64,000 nucleotides of DNA from Flemingiibacterium sp045636265 (lineage in GTDB: Bacteria > Bacillota > Clostridia > Oscillospirales > CAG-272). Positions 26,371-34,937 of the stretch are shown in pieces. The DNA lies in contig JAZTXD010000078.1 in NCBI GenBank assembly GCA_045636265.1, positions 86,624 through 150,623 on the forward strand, in the 5' to 3' direction. The position numbers and the translations under genes are program-made. The notes beneath the pieces are model-generated. The model was not told the DNA's origin and did not search any database. It worked only from the letters and a program-made list of their open reading frames with translations. Positions within the stretch are counted from its first letter, which is position 1. Each line of letters starts with the position of its first letter.

Positions 26371-26376
26371 TGTTCG

Positions 26377-26727
26377 TTAATGGAAAATTGTTTCGTTTAT
26401 CACGATTTCTTCTGCATCGTGTTTGGCGTTGTTCATTTCTTGAACCCACAGGAGAGGGTTTGTAGCTTTGAGTTCTTCTGTGATGCTGCGATCTTTCGCC
26501 AAGCGGGAGATGGTGAGTTCGATCTGTCGCTTTGCTTCCTGCTCGGTGTCGTAGAGGTGCTGATTGAGCGTGCACGAGGTAAGGAGCGTGGTGTAGGTGC
26601 CGCGGCGGTGCTTCTTGAGATAGTCGAGGCGCAGTTTGCCATACTTTCCGATGGGGTAATTGGTCTGCTTGGGGAGAGTCAAGTCGGGATACATAATGCC
26701 GTTTCTTTCTGTGTAAGTTAATTCCAT
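26377..26727 (-). CDS. tnpV: TnpV-like transposon protein
   Basis: 116 residues matching the TnpV family (start MELTYTERNGIMYPDLTLP, then NYPIGKYGKLRLDYLK). TnpV is a small accessory protein found in Tn4451-like and related mobilizable elements of Clostridia; its function is not defined. ATG 26727 with GGAG 7 bases upstream is chosen over 26742. Marks the left part of the mobilizable element. Confidence 0.88.
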   Translation of the reverse strand: MELTYTERNGIMYPDLTLPKQTNYPIGKYGKLRLDYLKKHRRGTYTTLLTSCTLNQHLYDTEQEAKRQIELTISRLAKDRSITEELKATNPLLWVQEMNNAKHDAEEIVINETIFH

Positions 26728-26828
26728 AATCAAATTCTCCAATCAAATATTTTTTACAAGGTCATTTTACCATTTTTGTCGAACGTCGGCAAATGTGTGA
26801 AATGGCTTTTTCTTTTTTTACTCCGAAA

Positions 26829-26852
26829 ACTTCGGAGCAAGTTGCGCTGAAG
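26829..26852. repeat. Imperfect palindrome, CTTCGG family
   Basis: CTTCGGAGCAA-G-TTGCGCTGAAG, two mismatches between the 11-base arms. Related to the perfect palindrome at 26924 and to one inside the second parB gene at 30296. Confidence 0.7.
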
Positions 26853-26923
26853 ATGGGAATAAAAAATATTTTTTGAAGCTCAGGACAAATTTCGCGTTTT
26901 CGATACGGTGTATTAGTGAGAGA

Positions 26924-26948
26924 ACTTCGGTGCAACTTGCACCGAAGT
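26924..26948. repeat. Perfect palindrome before parB-like gene
   Basis: Arms ACTTCGGTGCAA and TTGCACCGAAGT (12 bp each) around one central C, 31 bp before the ParB-like start. A candidate operator or partition site for the ParB-like proteins. Confidence 0.8.
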
Positions 26949-26978
26949 AAAAAAGCAAAATTTGAAGGAGAAAACAAA

Positions 26979-27902
26979 ATGAACGAAATGCTTGAACAAT
27001 TGAAGATTGATCCCGAATTTGAAAAGGTCATCCCACCGCTGACCAAAGACGAGTACCATCAGCTTGAAGAAAATATTCTTGACGATGGCAGGATCATGAT
27101 GCCGATTGCCGTGTGGGGTGACATCATTGTGGACGGACACAACCGCTATCGTATCGCCCGTGAGTATGGGGATATTCCGTTCTCAACAACACAGCTAACC
27201 TTTGCCAATCGTCACGAGGCGATTGCTTGGATATGTAAAAACCAGCTTGGCAGGCGCAATCTGAGCGATGAGCAGAAGGCATATTTGCTCGGTAAACGCT
27301 ATTCCGCCGAGAAGCAGATCGAGATGCTACGCGATGAAAACGGCAGGTTTACTCCGTTGGGACAAAATGACCCAACGGGTGATAGCGTTCGTACAAGCGA
27401 GCGTATTGCAAAAGAAATTGGCAAGAGCGAGAAGTACGTAAGACGGGCAGATGAATACGCGCGAGCGCTTGATCTTGCAGATAGCGTTTGTCCCGGTGTT
27501 AAGAAAGATATATTGTTTGGCGTAATCAATCCTACGACCAAAGAGGTGGTTGCATTGCTGAAAGCAAACGAGAATGAATTTCCCGATATGATTGATGAGC
27601 TTCGAGGAATTAAAAAGCAGGATGAAGAGAAGCTCGAAGAAAGAGAGCCGTTAAGACGACCTATTGAGGAGAGTATTGTCGATGTAAGTATGGTTGGACT
27701 CGCCAATATGTTCATCGACGGTATAAACAATTATCTTACAAGATTTCCAAAGTTGCGACTTGATCCTGCGTATATTCCTCGCACGTTAGAAGTAATCGAA
27801 GCTGTTCACGATTATTTGGATGAGGTGAAAAAAGATCTTTTGGATGCGCTCGCAGAAAGTAATGTTAATACGGACAAACCTCAATCGGAGCAAGAATTAT
27901 AA
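26979..27902 (+). CDS. ParB/RepB N-domain protein 1
   Basis: 307 residues from ATG 26979 (AAGGAG 8 bp upstream; an earlier in-frame codon at 26916 would read through the palindrome). A ParB-like nuclease/CTPase-type domain is seen (MPIAVWGDIIVDGHNRYRIA with the HNR motif, then AIAWICKNQLGRRNLSDEQK). A helix-turn-helix part follows (SERIAKEIGKSEKYVRRADE). The C-terminal third is helical. Proteins of this type occur in mobilizable elements as partition or regulatory factors. Within it, residues LGQNDPTG are encoded by a palindrome. Confidence 0.82.
   Translation: MNEMLEQLKIDPEFEKVIPPLTKDEYHQLEENILDDGRIMMPIAVWGDIIVDGHNRYRIAREYGDIPFSTTQLTFANRHEAIAWICKNQLGRRNLSDEQKAYLLGKRYSAEKQIEMLRDENGRFTPLGQNDPTGDSVRTSERIAKEIGKSEKYVRRADEYARALDLADSVCPGVKKDILFGVINPTTKEVVALLKANENEFPDMIDELRGIKKQDEEKLEEREPLRRPIEESIVDVSMVGLANMFIDGINNYLTRFPKLRLDPAYIPRTLEVIEAVHDYLDEVKKDLLDALAESNVNTDKPQSEQEL
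27354..27378. repeat. Palindrome inside parB-like gene 1
   Basis: Arms CCGTTGGG and CCCAACGG around ACAAAATGA. The core GGG-aCAAAATGa-CCC is shared with the intergenic palindrome at 27939. It lies in the part of the protein between the two domains that is variable in the family. Confidence 0.75.
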
Positions 27903-27904
27903 CC

Positions 27905-27923
27905 TCGTGCCAAGATGGCACGA
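27905..27923. repeat. Short perfect inverted repeat after parB-like gene 1
   Basis: TCGTGCCA-AGA-TGGCACGA directly after the stop codon. No T-run follows, so it is a weak terminator candidate. Confidence 0.6.
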
Positions 27924-27938
27924 AGCGAAATAGAGAGT

Positions 27939-27963
27939 GGTATGGGTCAAAATGACCCATACC
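27939..27963. repeat. Perfect palindrome with CAAAATG core
   Basis: Arms GGTATGGGTCA and TGACCCATACC (11 bp each) with AAA in the centre. Shares its core with the palindrome in the coding region at 27354. Confidence 0.8.
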
Positions 27964-28099
27964 AAAACGAAAATCCTCCATACATAGTGCTTATGCACAC
28001 CGCCTAAGACCACGCCGTAAATCTTCAAGGAAGGAGGCTCAACATAGTCTGCGGTACGGTTGACGGCAAGAACGAGGGAGATTAGAGACGAGCCACCTT

Positions 28100-28237
28100 A
28101 CGGTATAGGGCTCTGTCCTATACTGTAACAAGCATAGCAAACGTGGCTACGCCCGCTTGCCCGTCTTTGCTTCGGCGCAAAGACACTTTAGGGAGGTGTC
28201 CCTAATACCCTCGGAATCTACAACACAGGAGGACAAT
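28100..28237 (+). other. oriT-like hairpin region before the mobilization genes
   Basis: A run of inverted repeats: GTATAGG/CCTATAC (28103-28123), GTCTTTGC/GCAAAGAC just after 28160, and AGGGA/TCCCT near 28190-28203. It lies directly upstream of the mobC-like and relaxase genes, the usual place of oriT. No nic consensus is confirmed. The rest of the 27903-28237 gap holds the palindromes above and no gene. Confidence 0.5.
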
Positions 28238-28504
28238 ATTATCGAAAACAAAAAGAAAGAAGAAGTGATCCGCTTCAAGACAACGACGGATCATAAAGCA
28301 AAAATCGAACGTGCTGCCGAAAAGCGAGGACTTACGGTATCCGAGTATCTTCGCCAATCGGTCAATGCAAAGATGAGTCGCGAACGTCCGATGGATTGGT
28401 ATCCCACCATTGAACGTCTTGAAACCATCTGCGCGGGAGCAGATGGAGAAACGAGAGCAGCACTAATTGATCTCATCCGTTCACTCTACAAAGGGGGGGC
28501 TTGA
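28238..28504 (+). CDS. MobC-like relaxosome accessory protein
   Basis: About 88 residues with a ribbon-helix-helix N terminus (EEVIRFKTTTDHKAKIERAA, GLTVSEYLRQSV) typical of relaxosome accessory proteins. The start is probably a rare ATT at 28238, 5 bases after a perfect AGGAGG; an ATG at 28157 is in frame but would translate the oriT-like hairpins. The stop overlaps the relaxase ATG (TGATG). It would bind oriT and help the relaxase. Confidence 0.75.
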   Translation: MIENKKKEEVIRFKTTTDHKAKIERAAEKRGLTVSEYLRQSVNAKMSRERPMDWYPTIERLETICAGADGETRAALIDLIRSLYKGGA

Positions 28505-29892
28505 TGGCAGTAACGTCAATATGGGCGGTGCATCGGTCTATCAAGGATGCTTTGGATTACGCTGCCAATCCCGAAAAGACCGAGAACCCGAATGAAGAAG
28601 ATCTCCGTCGTCTTATGGATTACGCCGAAAATCCCGACAAGACGGAACAAAGGTATCTGATCAGCGGTGTGAACTGTCTGCCCGAGTTTGCCTATGAACG
28701 AATGATGGAGACCAAGCGAAGATACGGAAAGTACGGCGGTATCGTCGCCTACCACGGATACCAAAGCTTCAAGCCCGGTGAGGTCACACCTGAGCAATGC
28801 CACGCGCTCGGGGTGGAGCTTGCCAAACGGTTGTGGGGTGACAAATATGAGGTGCTTGTAGCCAGCCACCGAGATCATGAGCATCTGCACAACCACTTTA
28901 TTCTCAATAGCGTTAGCTTCAAGGACGGAGAAAAATTCCATTGCCCGCCGTACTATCACGATACAGTAATGGCACCTGAGTCGGACAAGCTCTGTCTTGA
29001 ACACAATCTCTCGGTTATTCAGAACCCACAGAGAAAACGCGCTCCATACGTCGCGTATATGGCTGAGAAGAAAGGTAAGCCATCTCACAGAACGCTATTG
29101 AAGATGGACATCGACGATGCTATCGCGGATTGTATGTTGCCAAGTCATTTGCAATTTGCATTAATCCGCCGCGGTTACACCTATTTGCGAGGGAAGGAGT
29201 ACAAGCATCCGTGTGTGATCGCAAAAGGATGGAAGCGCCCTATCCGTATTGACAATCTCGGGGAGCGTTACACACCCGAAGCTATCGAGAAAAGGATTCT
29301 TTCAAGGCGGGAATATCGCACGCCGTACTATCCGAGCCGCCCGCCGCTTTACGAGATTTGGAAACGGCGCAAGGGATACGATCAGCACAATACCGTGGAG
29401 CTTATTTTTATGATCGTGCTTGAACTATTCGGCATTGATACAAGCGGCAAAGTGATTCCGAACGACAACTACCAAGAGCCGCTTTCACCCGCCATGCGCC
29501 AAGAGCAGATCTATTTAGAGCGATATATGGAAACGGTCAATCTTATCAATCGCAATGATCTTGGTGCTACCGAAAAAGTACAGGAGTTCATCAACGACAA
29601 GGAGGCAGAGATGGCTATGATGCTTTCGGCACGTAACAAGATCGACAACCGCCGCCGCAGAGCCACTACCGATGCTGAAAAAGACGAATGTTCACTTAAG
29701 CGTAAAGCAATCTCAAAAGAATTGAAAATGCTTCGCCACGATATCAACTTGGCTAAGGGGATATTCCCAATGATCGACAATCTAAAAGAAAAGCTCCGCA
29801 TCGAAATGGAGCAAGAACAAGAAATGTTCCCGAGAGAAACGGGAGCGCAAATCAAATCTAAAATTAAAAGAAATGAGGGCAGAAACAGATGA
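28504..29892 (+). CDS. MobA/VirD2-type relaxase
   Basis: 462 residues. The relaxase metal-binding motif HRDHEHLHNHF is at about 119-129. Near the N terminus the spacing DALDYAANPEKT is typical of Firmicute MobP relaxases; a catalytic Tyr is likely among Tyr18/Tyr40. The C-terminal half is helical and charged. It nicks oriT and pilots single-stranded DNA during mobilization; no type IV secretion genes are present, so transfer would need a helper. Overlaps mobC-like and parB-like 2 genes by a few bases. Confidence 0.9.
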   Translation: MAVTSIWAVHRSIKDALDYAANPEKTENPNEEDLRRLMDYAENPDKTEQRYLISGVNCLPEFAYERMMETKRRYGKYGGIVAYHGYQSFKPGEVTPEQCHALGVELAKRLWGDKYEVLVASHRDHEHLHNHFILNSVSFKDGEKFHCPPYYHDTVMAPESDKLCLEHNLSVIQNPQRKRAPYVAYMAEKKGKPSHRTLLKMDIDDAIADCMLPSHLQFALIRRGYTYLRGKEYKHPCVIAKGWKRPIRIDNLGERYTPEAIEKRILSRREYRTPYYPSRPPLYEIWKRRKGYDQHNTVELIFMIVLELFGIDTSGKVIPNDNYQEPLSPAMRQEQIYLERYMETVNLINRNDLGATEKVQEFINDKEAEMAMMLSARNKIDNRRRRATTDAEKDECSLKRKAISKELKMLRHDINLAKGIFPMIDNLKEKLRIEMEQEQEMFPRETGAQIKSKIKRNEGRNR

Positions 29893-30788
29893 TAACCAAT
29901 TCAAACAAAAGAATCGAGACCACCGTTAATTACAATTTGGATATGTTCACTCCGATGAACAACCACCCATTCCAAGTCCGCGATGACAGCGATATGCAGC
30001 AGTTGATGGAGAGCATCAAGGAGTACGGCGTAATTGTGCCGATCCTTGTCCGCCCCAATCCAATTGAGGGCGGAGCAAAGTATGAGATCGTTTCGGGACA
30101 CCGTCGATATGAAGCCTGCAAGCGTCTTGGCATTGAGGATATCCCCGTGATCGTTCGCAACTTGGATGATGACGAGGCAATTCTTGCAATGGTGGATTCT
30201 AATCTTCACAGAGAGCAATTGCTCCCCTCAGAAAAAGCATTCGCGTACAAAATGAAGTTTGATGCACTCAAACGGCAGGGAGCAAGGAGTGATTTAACTT
30301 CGGAGCAAGTTGCACCAAAGTTATCGACCGAGATTATCGCAGAACAAGAGAACACGAGCAAGGACACGATCAAACGGTATATCCGTTTGACAAAGCTGAT
30401 CAAGCCCCTGCTTGATTTAGTGGACGAGGGTAAAATCGCACTGACACCTGCTGAAAAATTATCTTTTCTCAAGGAGGAAGAACAACGCGCTCTTGCTGAG
30501 TTGATTCAAGACTATGAAGCCACCCCGTCGCTTTCTCAGGCGGTAAAGCTGAAAGAAATGAGCGCGATGCAGCTGCTTGACGCGGATATGATGTTCGAGA
30601 TTATGAGCAGCCCGAAGCCAAATCAAAAAGAAATGCTAAAGCTTGATTTGGAAGCACTTCGAGATTTCTTTCCCGATTATACTCCGAAAGATATTGAAAG
30701 TGCAATTCTGCGAATCTTAAGCGAGTGGAAAAAGAAAGAACTAAACAAAGTTCAGAGCCGCAACAGTTGGGATAGAGACGGGAGGTAA
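29889..30788 (+). CDS. ParB-like partition protein 2
   Basis: 299 residues. ParB N domain is clear (PFQVRDDSDMQQLMESI, GVIVPILVRP, YEIVSGHRRYEACK with the GHRR motif, DSNLHREQLLPSEKA). A helix-turn-helix follows (TSKDTIKRYIRLTKLI). The gene overlaps the relaxase end by 4 bases (ATGA). Residues LTSEQVAPKL are encoded by an imperfect palindrome related to those at 26829 and 26924. Probable role in stability or regulation of the element. Confidence 0.9.
   Translation: MITNSNKRIETTVNYNLDMFTPMNNHPFQVRDDSDMQQLMESIKEYGVIVPILVRPNPIEGGAKYEIVSGHRRYEACKRLGIEDIPVIVRNLDDDEAILAMVDSNLHREQLLPSEKAFAYKMKFDALKRQGARSDLTSEQVAPKLSTEIIAEQENTSKDTIKRYIRLTKLIKPLLDLVDEGKIALTPAEKLSFLKEEEQRALAELIQDYEATPSLSQAVKLKEMSAMQLLDADMMFEIMSSPKPNQKEMLKLDLEALRDFFPDYTPKDIESAILRILSEWKKKELNKVQSRNSWDRDGR
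30296..30322. repeat. CTTCGG-family palindrome inside parB-like gene 2
   Basis: Arms AACTTCGGAGCAA and TTGCACCAAAGTT with a central G; 11 of 13 positions pair. Same family as 26829 and 26924. Confidence 0.7.
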
Positions 30789-30793
30789 AATAT

Positions 30794-31021
30794 TTGGAAT
30801 TGATGAAGCGAACAATATATTTTCTGTTATGGCTGATTCAAGATAAAAGTGCCGAATATAAACCTCGTTCTTATATTCCAAAGCACGAGATCGAAGCAAT
30901 CGTTCGTACCTTCTTTCCGGCGGTAGCAGCATTCTTTGAAACAGAAGAAGGCAATCGCGAGTTTGAGGAATGGAAGGCAAAGAAAGAAGCTGAGAAGAAC
31001 GCCAAGGAGAAATCCGCCTAA
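30794..31021 (+). CDS. Small conserved element protein, copy 1
   Basis: 75 residues: a basic N terminus, then a helical region ending in a charged Lys/Glu/Ala tail (EEWKAKKEAEKNAKEKSA). TTG 30794, 8 bases after GGAGG, is preferred; ATG 30803 is possible. From WLIQDKS onward it is almost identical to the copy at 35304. It sits next to an att site in both places, so it may serve element maintenance or movement. Family not recognised. Confidence 0.65.
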   Translation: MELMKRTIYFLLWLIQDKSAEYKPRSYIPKHEIEAIVRTFFPAVAAFFETEEGNREFEEWKAKKEAEKNAKEKSA

Positions 31022-31085
31022 ACAGAAAACCTGTGCCGCGTATCGCGACACAGGCATACATAAAAGCTTCATCATAAACTTAATG

Positions 31086-31125
31086 AAACCGTACCCGATA
31101 GGTAATTGCTTGTCGGGTACGGTTT
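31086..31125 (+). terminator. Terminator of the mobilizable element operon
   Basis: Perfect 13-bp stem AAACCGTACCCGA / TCGGGTACGGTTT with a T-rich continuation. A second hairpin around CCTGTGCCGCG...CGACACAGG lies just upstream. Confidence 0.8.
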
Positions 31126-31211
31126 TCCTTTTTATCTACAGCTATGTTGTGTGCAAAAAACAAAGAATCCGAACGCATCCCCAATTAGGAATAAGTTCGG
31201 ATTATCTTTGT

Positions 31212-31257
31212 TTGGTCTGAGTGAAGTGACTTGAACTTGCGGCCTCTACCACCCCAA
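31212..31257 (-). other. Diverged att copy of tRNA-Pro 3' half
   Basis: Matches the 3' half of tRNA-Pro(GGG) at 39423-39468 except for a few bases in the T-arm (GTGAAGTGACTTG versus GTGACAAGACTTG). It is a joint between two integrated elements, not a functional tRNA. Confidence 0.8.
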
Positions 31258-31262
31258 TGGGC

Positions 31263-31430
31263 CTATGCACCAGGATTTTGAGGCTTTATCGTGCCATATC
31301 TCGGAATATCGTGCCGTATTTACGCTTTTTACGCCCTTTTTGGCGATTTTCGTGTTACCCCTTCTATGTACATTTGGTGCATAATCATACCTACTATGCA
31401 CCAACACTATGCACCAACACTATACACTGA
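31263..31430. repeat. TATGCACCA iteron-like repeats
   Basis: Two exact tandem copies of CTATGCACCAACA (31394-31419), a partial third (31420-31430), an inverted TTGGTGCATA near 31374 and another CTATGCACCA near 31262. They may be arm sites for an integrase or Rep. The rest of 31258-31605 shows no gene. Confidence 0.6.
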
Positions 31431-31605
31431 ATCACTATGCAATCGGCAAAATCGGGGGCTTCGGTACTTTTATTGTAACTTTGTTTGGTTCATTTGTCAA
31501 GTGCATTTGGGAAAATTCCTTATTGTTTATATTTATGTCCATACGCCAACCACTTACTAAAACATTGATTTTGCAAAGAATTAACAAATGCTTGCAGTAT
31601 TCTTC

Positions 31606-31634
31606 TTGACAAAGCGAGTATAATAAGCTATAAT
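31606..31634 (+). promoter_or_regulatory. Promoter of the AAA ATPase gene
   Basis: TTGACA (31606-31611), 17-bp spacer, TATAAT (31629-31634): full SigA consensus, 50 bp before the ATG. Confidence 0.85.
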
Positions 31635-31684
31635 ATTGTTACAATATTATTGCACTGCAACAAATCACTAAACGAGGTGTCAGC

Positions 31685-32974
31685 ATGAAAGTAATCGAAA
31701 GAAAAAAGTATCTTGATGAGCTTATCGCAAAAAAGGAAAATGGCTCAATCAAAATTATTACCGGTATCAGAAGATGCGGAAAAAGTTTTTTGCTTTTTGA
31801 AATATATTATGACTACCTATATTCACTTGGAATCGACAAGGATCACATAATCACTCTTGCTCTTGATGATGACGCAAATCGTGAATACCGTGATCCGGAT
31901 AAGCTATCAGAGTATTTACGCTCAAAAGTAACAGATAAAGAAAAAACATACTACATTTTACTCGATGAAGTGCAGTTTGCCATATCGGATGAAGAACTGA
32001 AAAGCGGTGAGCAAATCAGACTATACGGTGTTCTCAATGGACTTTTACGATTAAGAAACGTTGATATTTATGTCACCGGAAGTAACTCTAAGTTTTTATC
32101 CTCCGATGTTATGACAGAATTCCGGGGCAGAGGCGATGAAGTACGTGTTCTTCCTCTTTCTTTTGCTGAATTTTTTTCTGCATACGATGGGGACAAATAC
32201 GAGGCGTTCAATGAGTATTCCACTTACGGTGGTTTGCCATTGGTGCTGGCACGCAAAGGTGATAAAGAAAAATCGAAGTACTTGACGGATCTGCTTAACA
32301 ATCTGTATATAAAAGATGTAATAGAGCGAAACAAGCTTCAGGGAAACGTTATTATGGAGTCACTTGTTGATATCTTGGCTTCTTCCGTCGGATCACTGAC
32401 CAATCCGCCCAAGCTCGCAAATACATTTTCTTCAAATCAGTTAAAAACAAATGCCAATACCATATCCACTTATATAGAACATTTAAGAAACGCATTTATA
32501 TTAGAACGTGCGGAAAGATACGATGTTAAGGGTAAAAAGTATATCAGTAGCCCGTACAAATATTATTTTACCGACATCGGAATCCGTAATGCTAAGTTGA
32601 ATTTTCGCCAACAGGAACAAACTCACATTATGGAAAACATTATCTACAACGAGCTTATAATGCGCGGGTACAATGTGGACGTCGGAGTTGTGGATTACTT
32701 CGGTACTGATAAAACCGGAAAGCGTGTTTTAATTCATTCGGAAGTAGATTTTGTTTGCAATGTAGGTAGTCAAAGATACTATATTCAGTCTGCTTTTTCA
32801 ATTCCAGACGAAGAAAAAATGAAGCAAGAGCAGGCTTCTCTCGATCATATAGGAGATTCGTTCAAGAAAATTATTATTGTACAGGACCATGTTAAGGCTT
32901 GGAGAAATGAAAAAGGCTATTTAATTATGAATATATTGGATTTCTTACTTGATGAAAACAGCCTTGATAATTGA
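31685..32974 (+). CDS. AAA_14/DUF4143 ATPase
   Basis: 429 residues. Walker A ITGIRRCGKSF at about 25-35, Walker B ILLDEVQ near 94-100, sensor-like VTGSNSKFLSSD, and the GGLP signature typical of the AAA_14 family. The C-terminal DUF4143 domain (about 220-395) has a nuclease-like HSEVDFV. Such ATPases are common cargo in Firmicute genomes and elements; their role is not established. Own promoter; monocistronic, ended by a hairpin at 33122. Confidence 0.88.
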   Translation: MKVIERKKYLDELIAKKENGSIKIITGIRRCGKSFLLFEIYYDYLYSLGIDKDHIITLALDDDANREYRDPDKLSEYLRSKVTDKEKTYYILLDEVQFAISDEELKSGEQIRLYGVLNGLLRLRNVDIYVTGSNSKFLSSDVMTEFRGRGDEVRVLPLSFAEFFSAYDGDKYEAFNEYSTYGGLPLVLARKGDKEKSKYLTDLLNNLYIKDVIERNKLQGNVIMESLVDILASSVGSLTNPPKLANTFSSNQLKTNANTISTYIEHLRNAFILERAERYDVKGKKYISSPYKYYFTDIGIRNAKLNFRQQEQTHIMENIIYNELIMRGYNVDVGVVDYFGTDKTGKRVLIHSEVDFVCNVGSQRYYIQSAFSIPDEEKMKQEQASLDHIGDSFKKIIIVQDHVKAWRNEKGYLIMNILDFLLDENSLDN

Positions 32975-33121
32975 TATTTTTTACGAAAGACTAATGGTAC
33001 AGCCTTTATATAGAAATAGAATGACAGAAAATGAGCATAGACTAAGACTTCAATTCCTCCGCAAAGTAATATCATTATACGACAGTTTGTCAAATTACGA
33101 TTATTGTATTACAAAAGTTAT

Positions 33122-33160
33122 CGCCGAGAATAGCGTAAAGACTAATCTCGGCGGCATTCT
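33122..33160 (+). terminator. Terminator after the AAA ATPase
   Basis: Stem CGCCGAGA/TCTCGGCG (33122-33153) followed by TTCTTTT. Lies 148 bp after the stop. Confidence 0.7.
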
Positions 33161-33291
33161 TTTAGTCGATTATTACTCACTACATAATTCCAGCAATAAA
33201 CGCGACAACAATCACAAAATTCCGGCTCAATTTGCCTCAAAAATCACAAAATTCCGAAATAACATAATTATTTCGCAAAATTTCGCAAAAA

Positions 33292-33356
33292 ACACTGTAG
33301 ATTTCGTTATCGTTTCGCTAAATTTTGTTATCATTTCGCTAAATTTCGCTATTATG
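33292..33356. repeat. 21-bp AT-rich direct repeats
   Basis: Two full tandem units of TTATCRTTTCGCTAAATTT plus a two-base end (33307-33327, 33328-33348) with partial units on both sides. The 21-bp period equals two helical turns, like iterons. They lie in a gene-free stretch (32975-33363) at the 3' end of the DUF6076 gene. Confidence 0.6.
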
Positions 33357-33363
33357 CGAAATC

Positions 33364-34707
33364 TCACTCCCGAATCCGCCTCTCATACTCCTCAATTCGC
33401 ACCTTCCCGGCAATCGCCTTATCTCTATACATCTTTGCCCAATCCGACCAGGTCCGAAATTCGGACTTGGTCATTTTCTTTTTGAGAACCCTTGCATAGT
33501 GATTCTTGTACGCCCGATTGTACGCAAGCCAAACAGGATCGCTCTTGCACTTCTCCTCATACTTCTTGTGCGCACCAATATCGCGGCAGGTTTTGCCGCT
33601 TGTTCCCTTCACTGCACGCTCGCAGAAGTCGTAGTACCGCCCCGATGTCAGCAGGAAATACTTGCCGCAATGCACACACCGCTTGGGAATAAATCCGCTA
33701 CGCAGTCCGCGAAAGAAATCGAAGTATAGAAACGCCGACAGGCTGTTGAACGTATATACATCGCACCAGAGGGATTTGTTTCCTTGCTTGATTGGCTTAC
33801 ATTCAAGCGACATCACGCCAGAGGGCTTGATGATTTGCCGTTCCTCCACCTTTACATATTTCTCGTAAACCTCTGCAATCTCTGCATCCGTCAAAAACTT
33901 GACACGTGAGTGAATGTATTCATCGAGAAATCGCCCGTAGGTATCCGCCAAATGTGTCAGCGTGTCGAGCAGATCGATGTACGGCTCAATCAGCGCACGC
34001 AGATCGTTGTTGAGAAGCTCCGCGCCGAGATAATCCTCCAGCTCCTGATCGTCGTTGTACCAGTAAGGCTGAAAGTGACGCATATCGTCCTTTGACGTCA
34101 AAACCGATTCGAGCACGTGGCTGTCGTAGAAGCCGTAGTCACGCTCCTTATACCTTACATCCTCATGAAAAGAGTACTGCTCGGTGGGATCTTCAAAGCC
34201 TTCCTCGTAATCTTCTTCATCCTCCTCGAGGGGATCGAACATTTTCTTTATGGTATCTTCGGGTACACCACGCTCGCGCATTTTTTCTTTCTCATCATCC
34301 TGCTCCGCACGTGTTGCTCGGTCGTCGTAGTGCTTATCAAACATCGACGAGTGCAGACTGAGGCAGTGAATCAGATCCTCGTGATCAAACGTGTCTGGAT
34401 TCGTTATATACCGGTACAGCGGGAGCTTACACAAAAGCTCCTTCACGTCGTTCAGAACCTTTTGCGCTCTGTATACGTTCTTGTCGTAATTCTCCCAAGC
34501 GCTGTAATTTACATCAAATTTGAACAGCATAGTCTGCAGTAAGGATTTTAACTCATCACGCATAAGTGCGAGATCATGCTCGGGATGATAATCGAACAGC
34601 TTGCAGAGCACCTCGCAAGTTTGATAATGATGCTTTTTATCTATGATACAAGTATTCCCCGAATAATACGCGGTAATCTTAAACGGATTCTGCGGCAGCT
34701 TCGCCAT
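33364..34707 (-). CDS. DUF6076-type protein
   Basis: 447 residues. The N-terminal two thirds are acidic and helical (with the stretch DPLEEDEEDYEEGFED). The C-terminal part carries a zinc-ribbon-like CVHCGKYF...DFCER...KTCRDIGAH and a basic helical tail, the pattern I associate with DUF6076. Such proteins are found in integrated elements of Clostridia; function unknown. A consensus promoter lies about 230 bp upstream, which leaves a long untranslated leader. Confidence 0.7.
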   Translation of the reverse strand: MAKLPQNPFKITAYYSGNTCIIDKKHHYQTCEVLCKLFDYHPEHDLALMRDELKSLLQTMLFKFDVNYSAWENYDKNVYRAQKVLNDVKELLCKLPLYRYITNPDTFDHEDLIHCLSLHSSMFDKHYDDRATRAEQDDEKEKMRERGVPEDTIKKMFDPLEEDEEDYEEGFEDPTEQYSFHEDVRYKERDYGFYDSHVLESVLTSKDDMRHFQPYWYNDDQELEDYLGAELLNNDLRALIEPYIDLLDTLTHLADTYGRFLDEYIHSRVKFLTDAEIAEVYEKYVKVEERQIIKPSGVMSLECKPIKQGNKSLWCDVYTFNSLSAFLYFDFFRGLRSGFIPKRCVHCGKYFLLTSGRYYDFCERAVKGTSGKTCRDIGAHKKYEEKCKSDPVWLAYNRAYKNHYARVLKKKMTKSEFRTWSDWAKMYRDKAIAGKVRIEEYERRIRE

Positions 34708-34937
34708 GAAAAATCACTCCCTCACGCAAAAATAGTCGAAAAATTTACAAACTTTTTTATTTCTGTTTAGCAATCTCGTTGTCATCAAAAAATATTTTTC
34801 GCCAAAAAATCTTTTCAAAATGTCAGATAAATGAGTTTAATTGTGTCAAAAAGCATTGCTGTATAAGGCAAAATCAAATATATGAATATTTTGTAAATCT
34901 GTGTCGGTTAGATAACAAAATAGATAACCGTAGAGAT

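Larger units (their letters stand above)
30829..31257 (+). repeat. 429-bp direct repeat, copy 1
   Basis: Covers the 3' part of the small gene, a hairpin pair and a piece of the tRNA-Pro 3' half. It aligns without gaps to 35321-35749 and differs at only a small fraction of positions. It marks the conserved end of two related elements. Confidence 0.9.

Noticed and set aside
31212..31257. tRNA gene at the older att site
   Set aside because: Only the 3' half, with base changes in the T-arm.
32949..33485. Open frame of 178 codons after the AAA ATPase
   Set aside because: It overlaps the ATPase end, the terminator, the 21-bp repeats and the DUF6076 3' end. No ribosome site and no protein-like composition.
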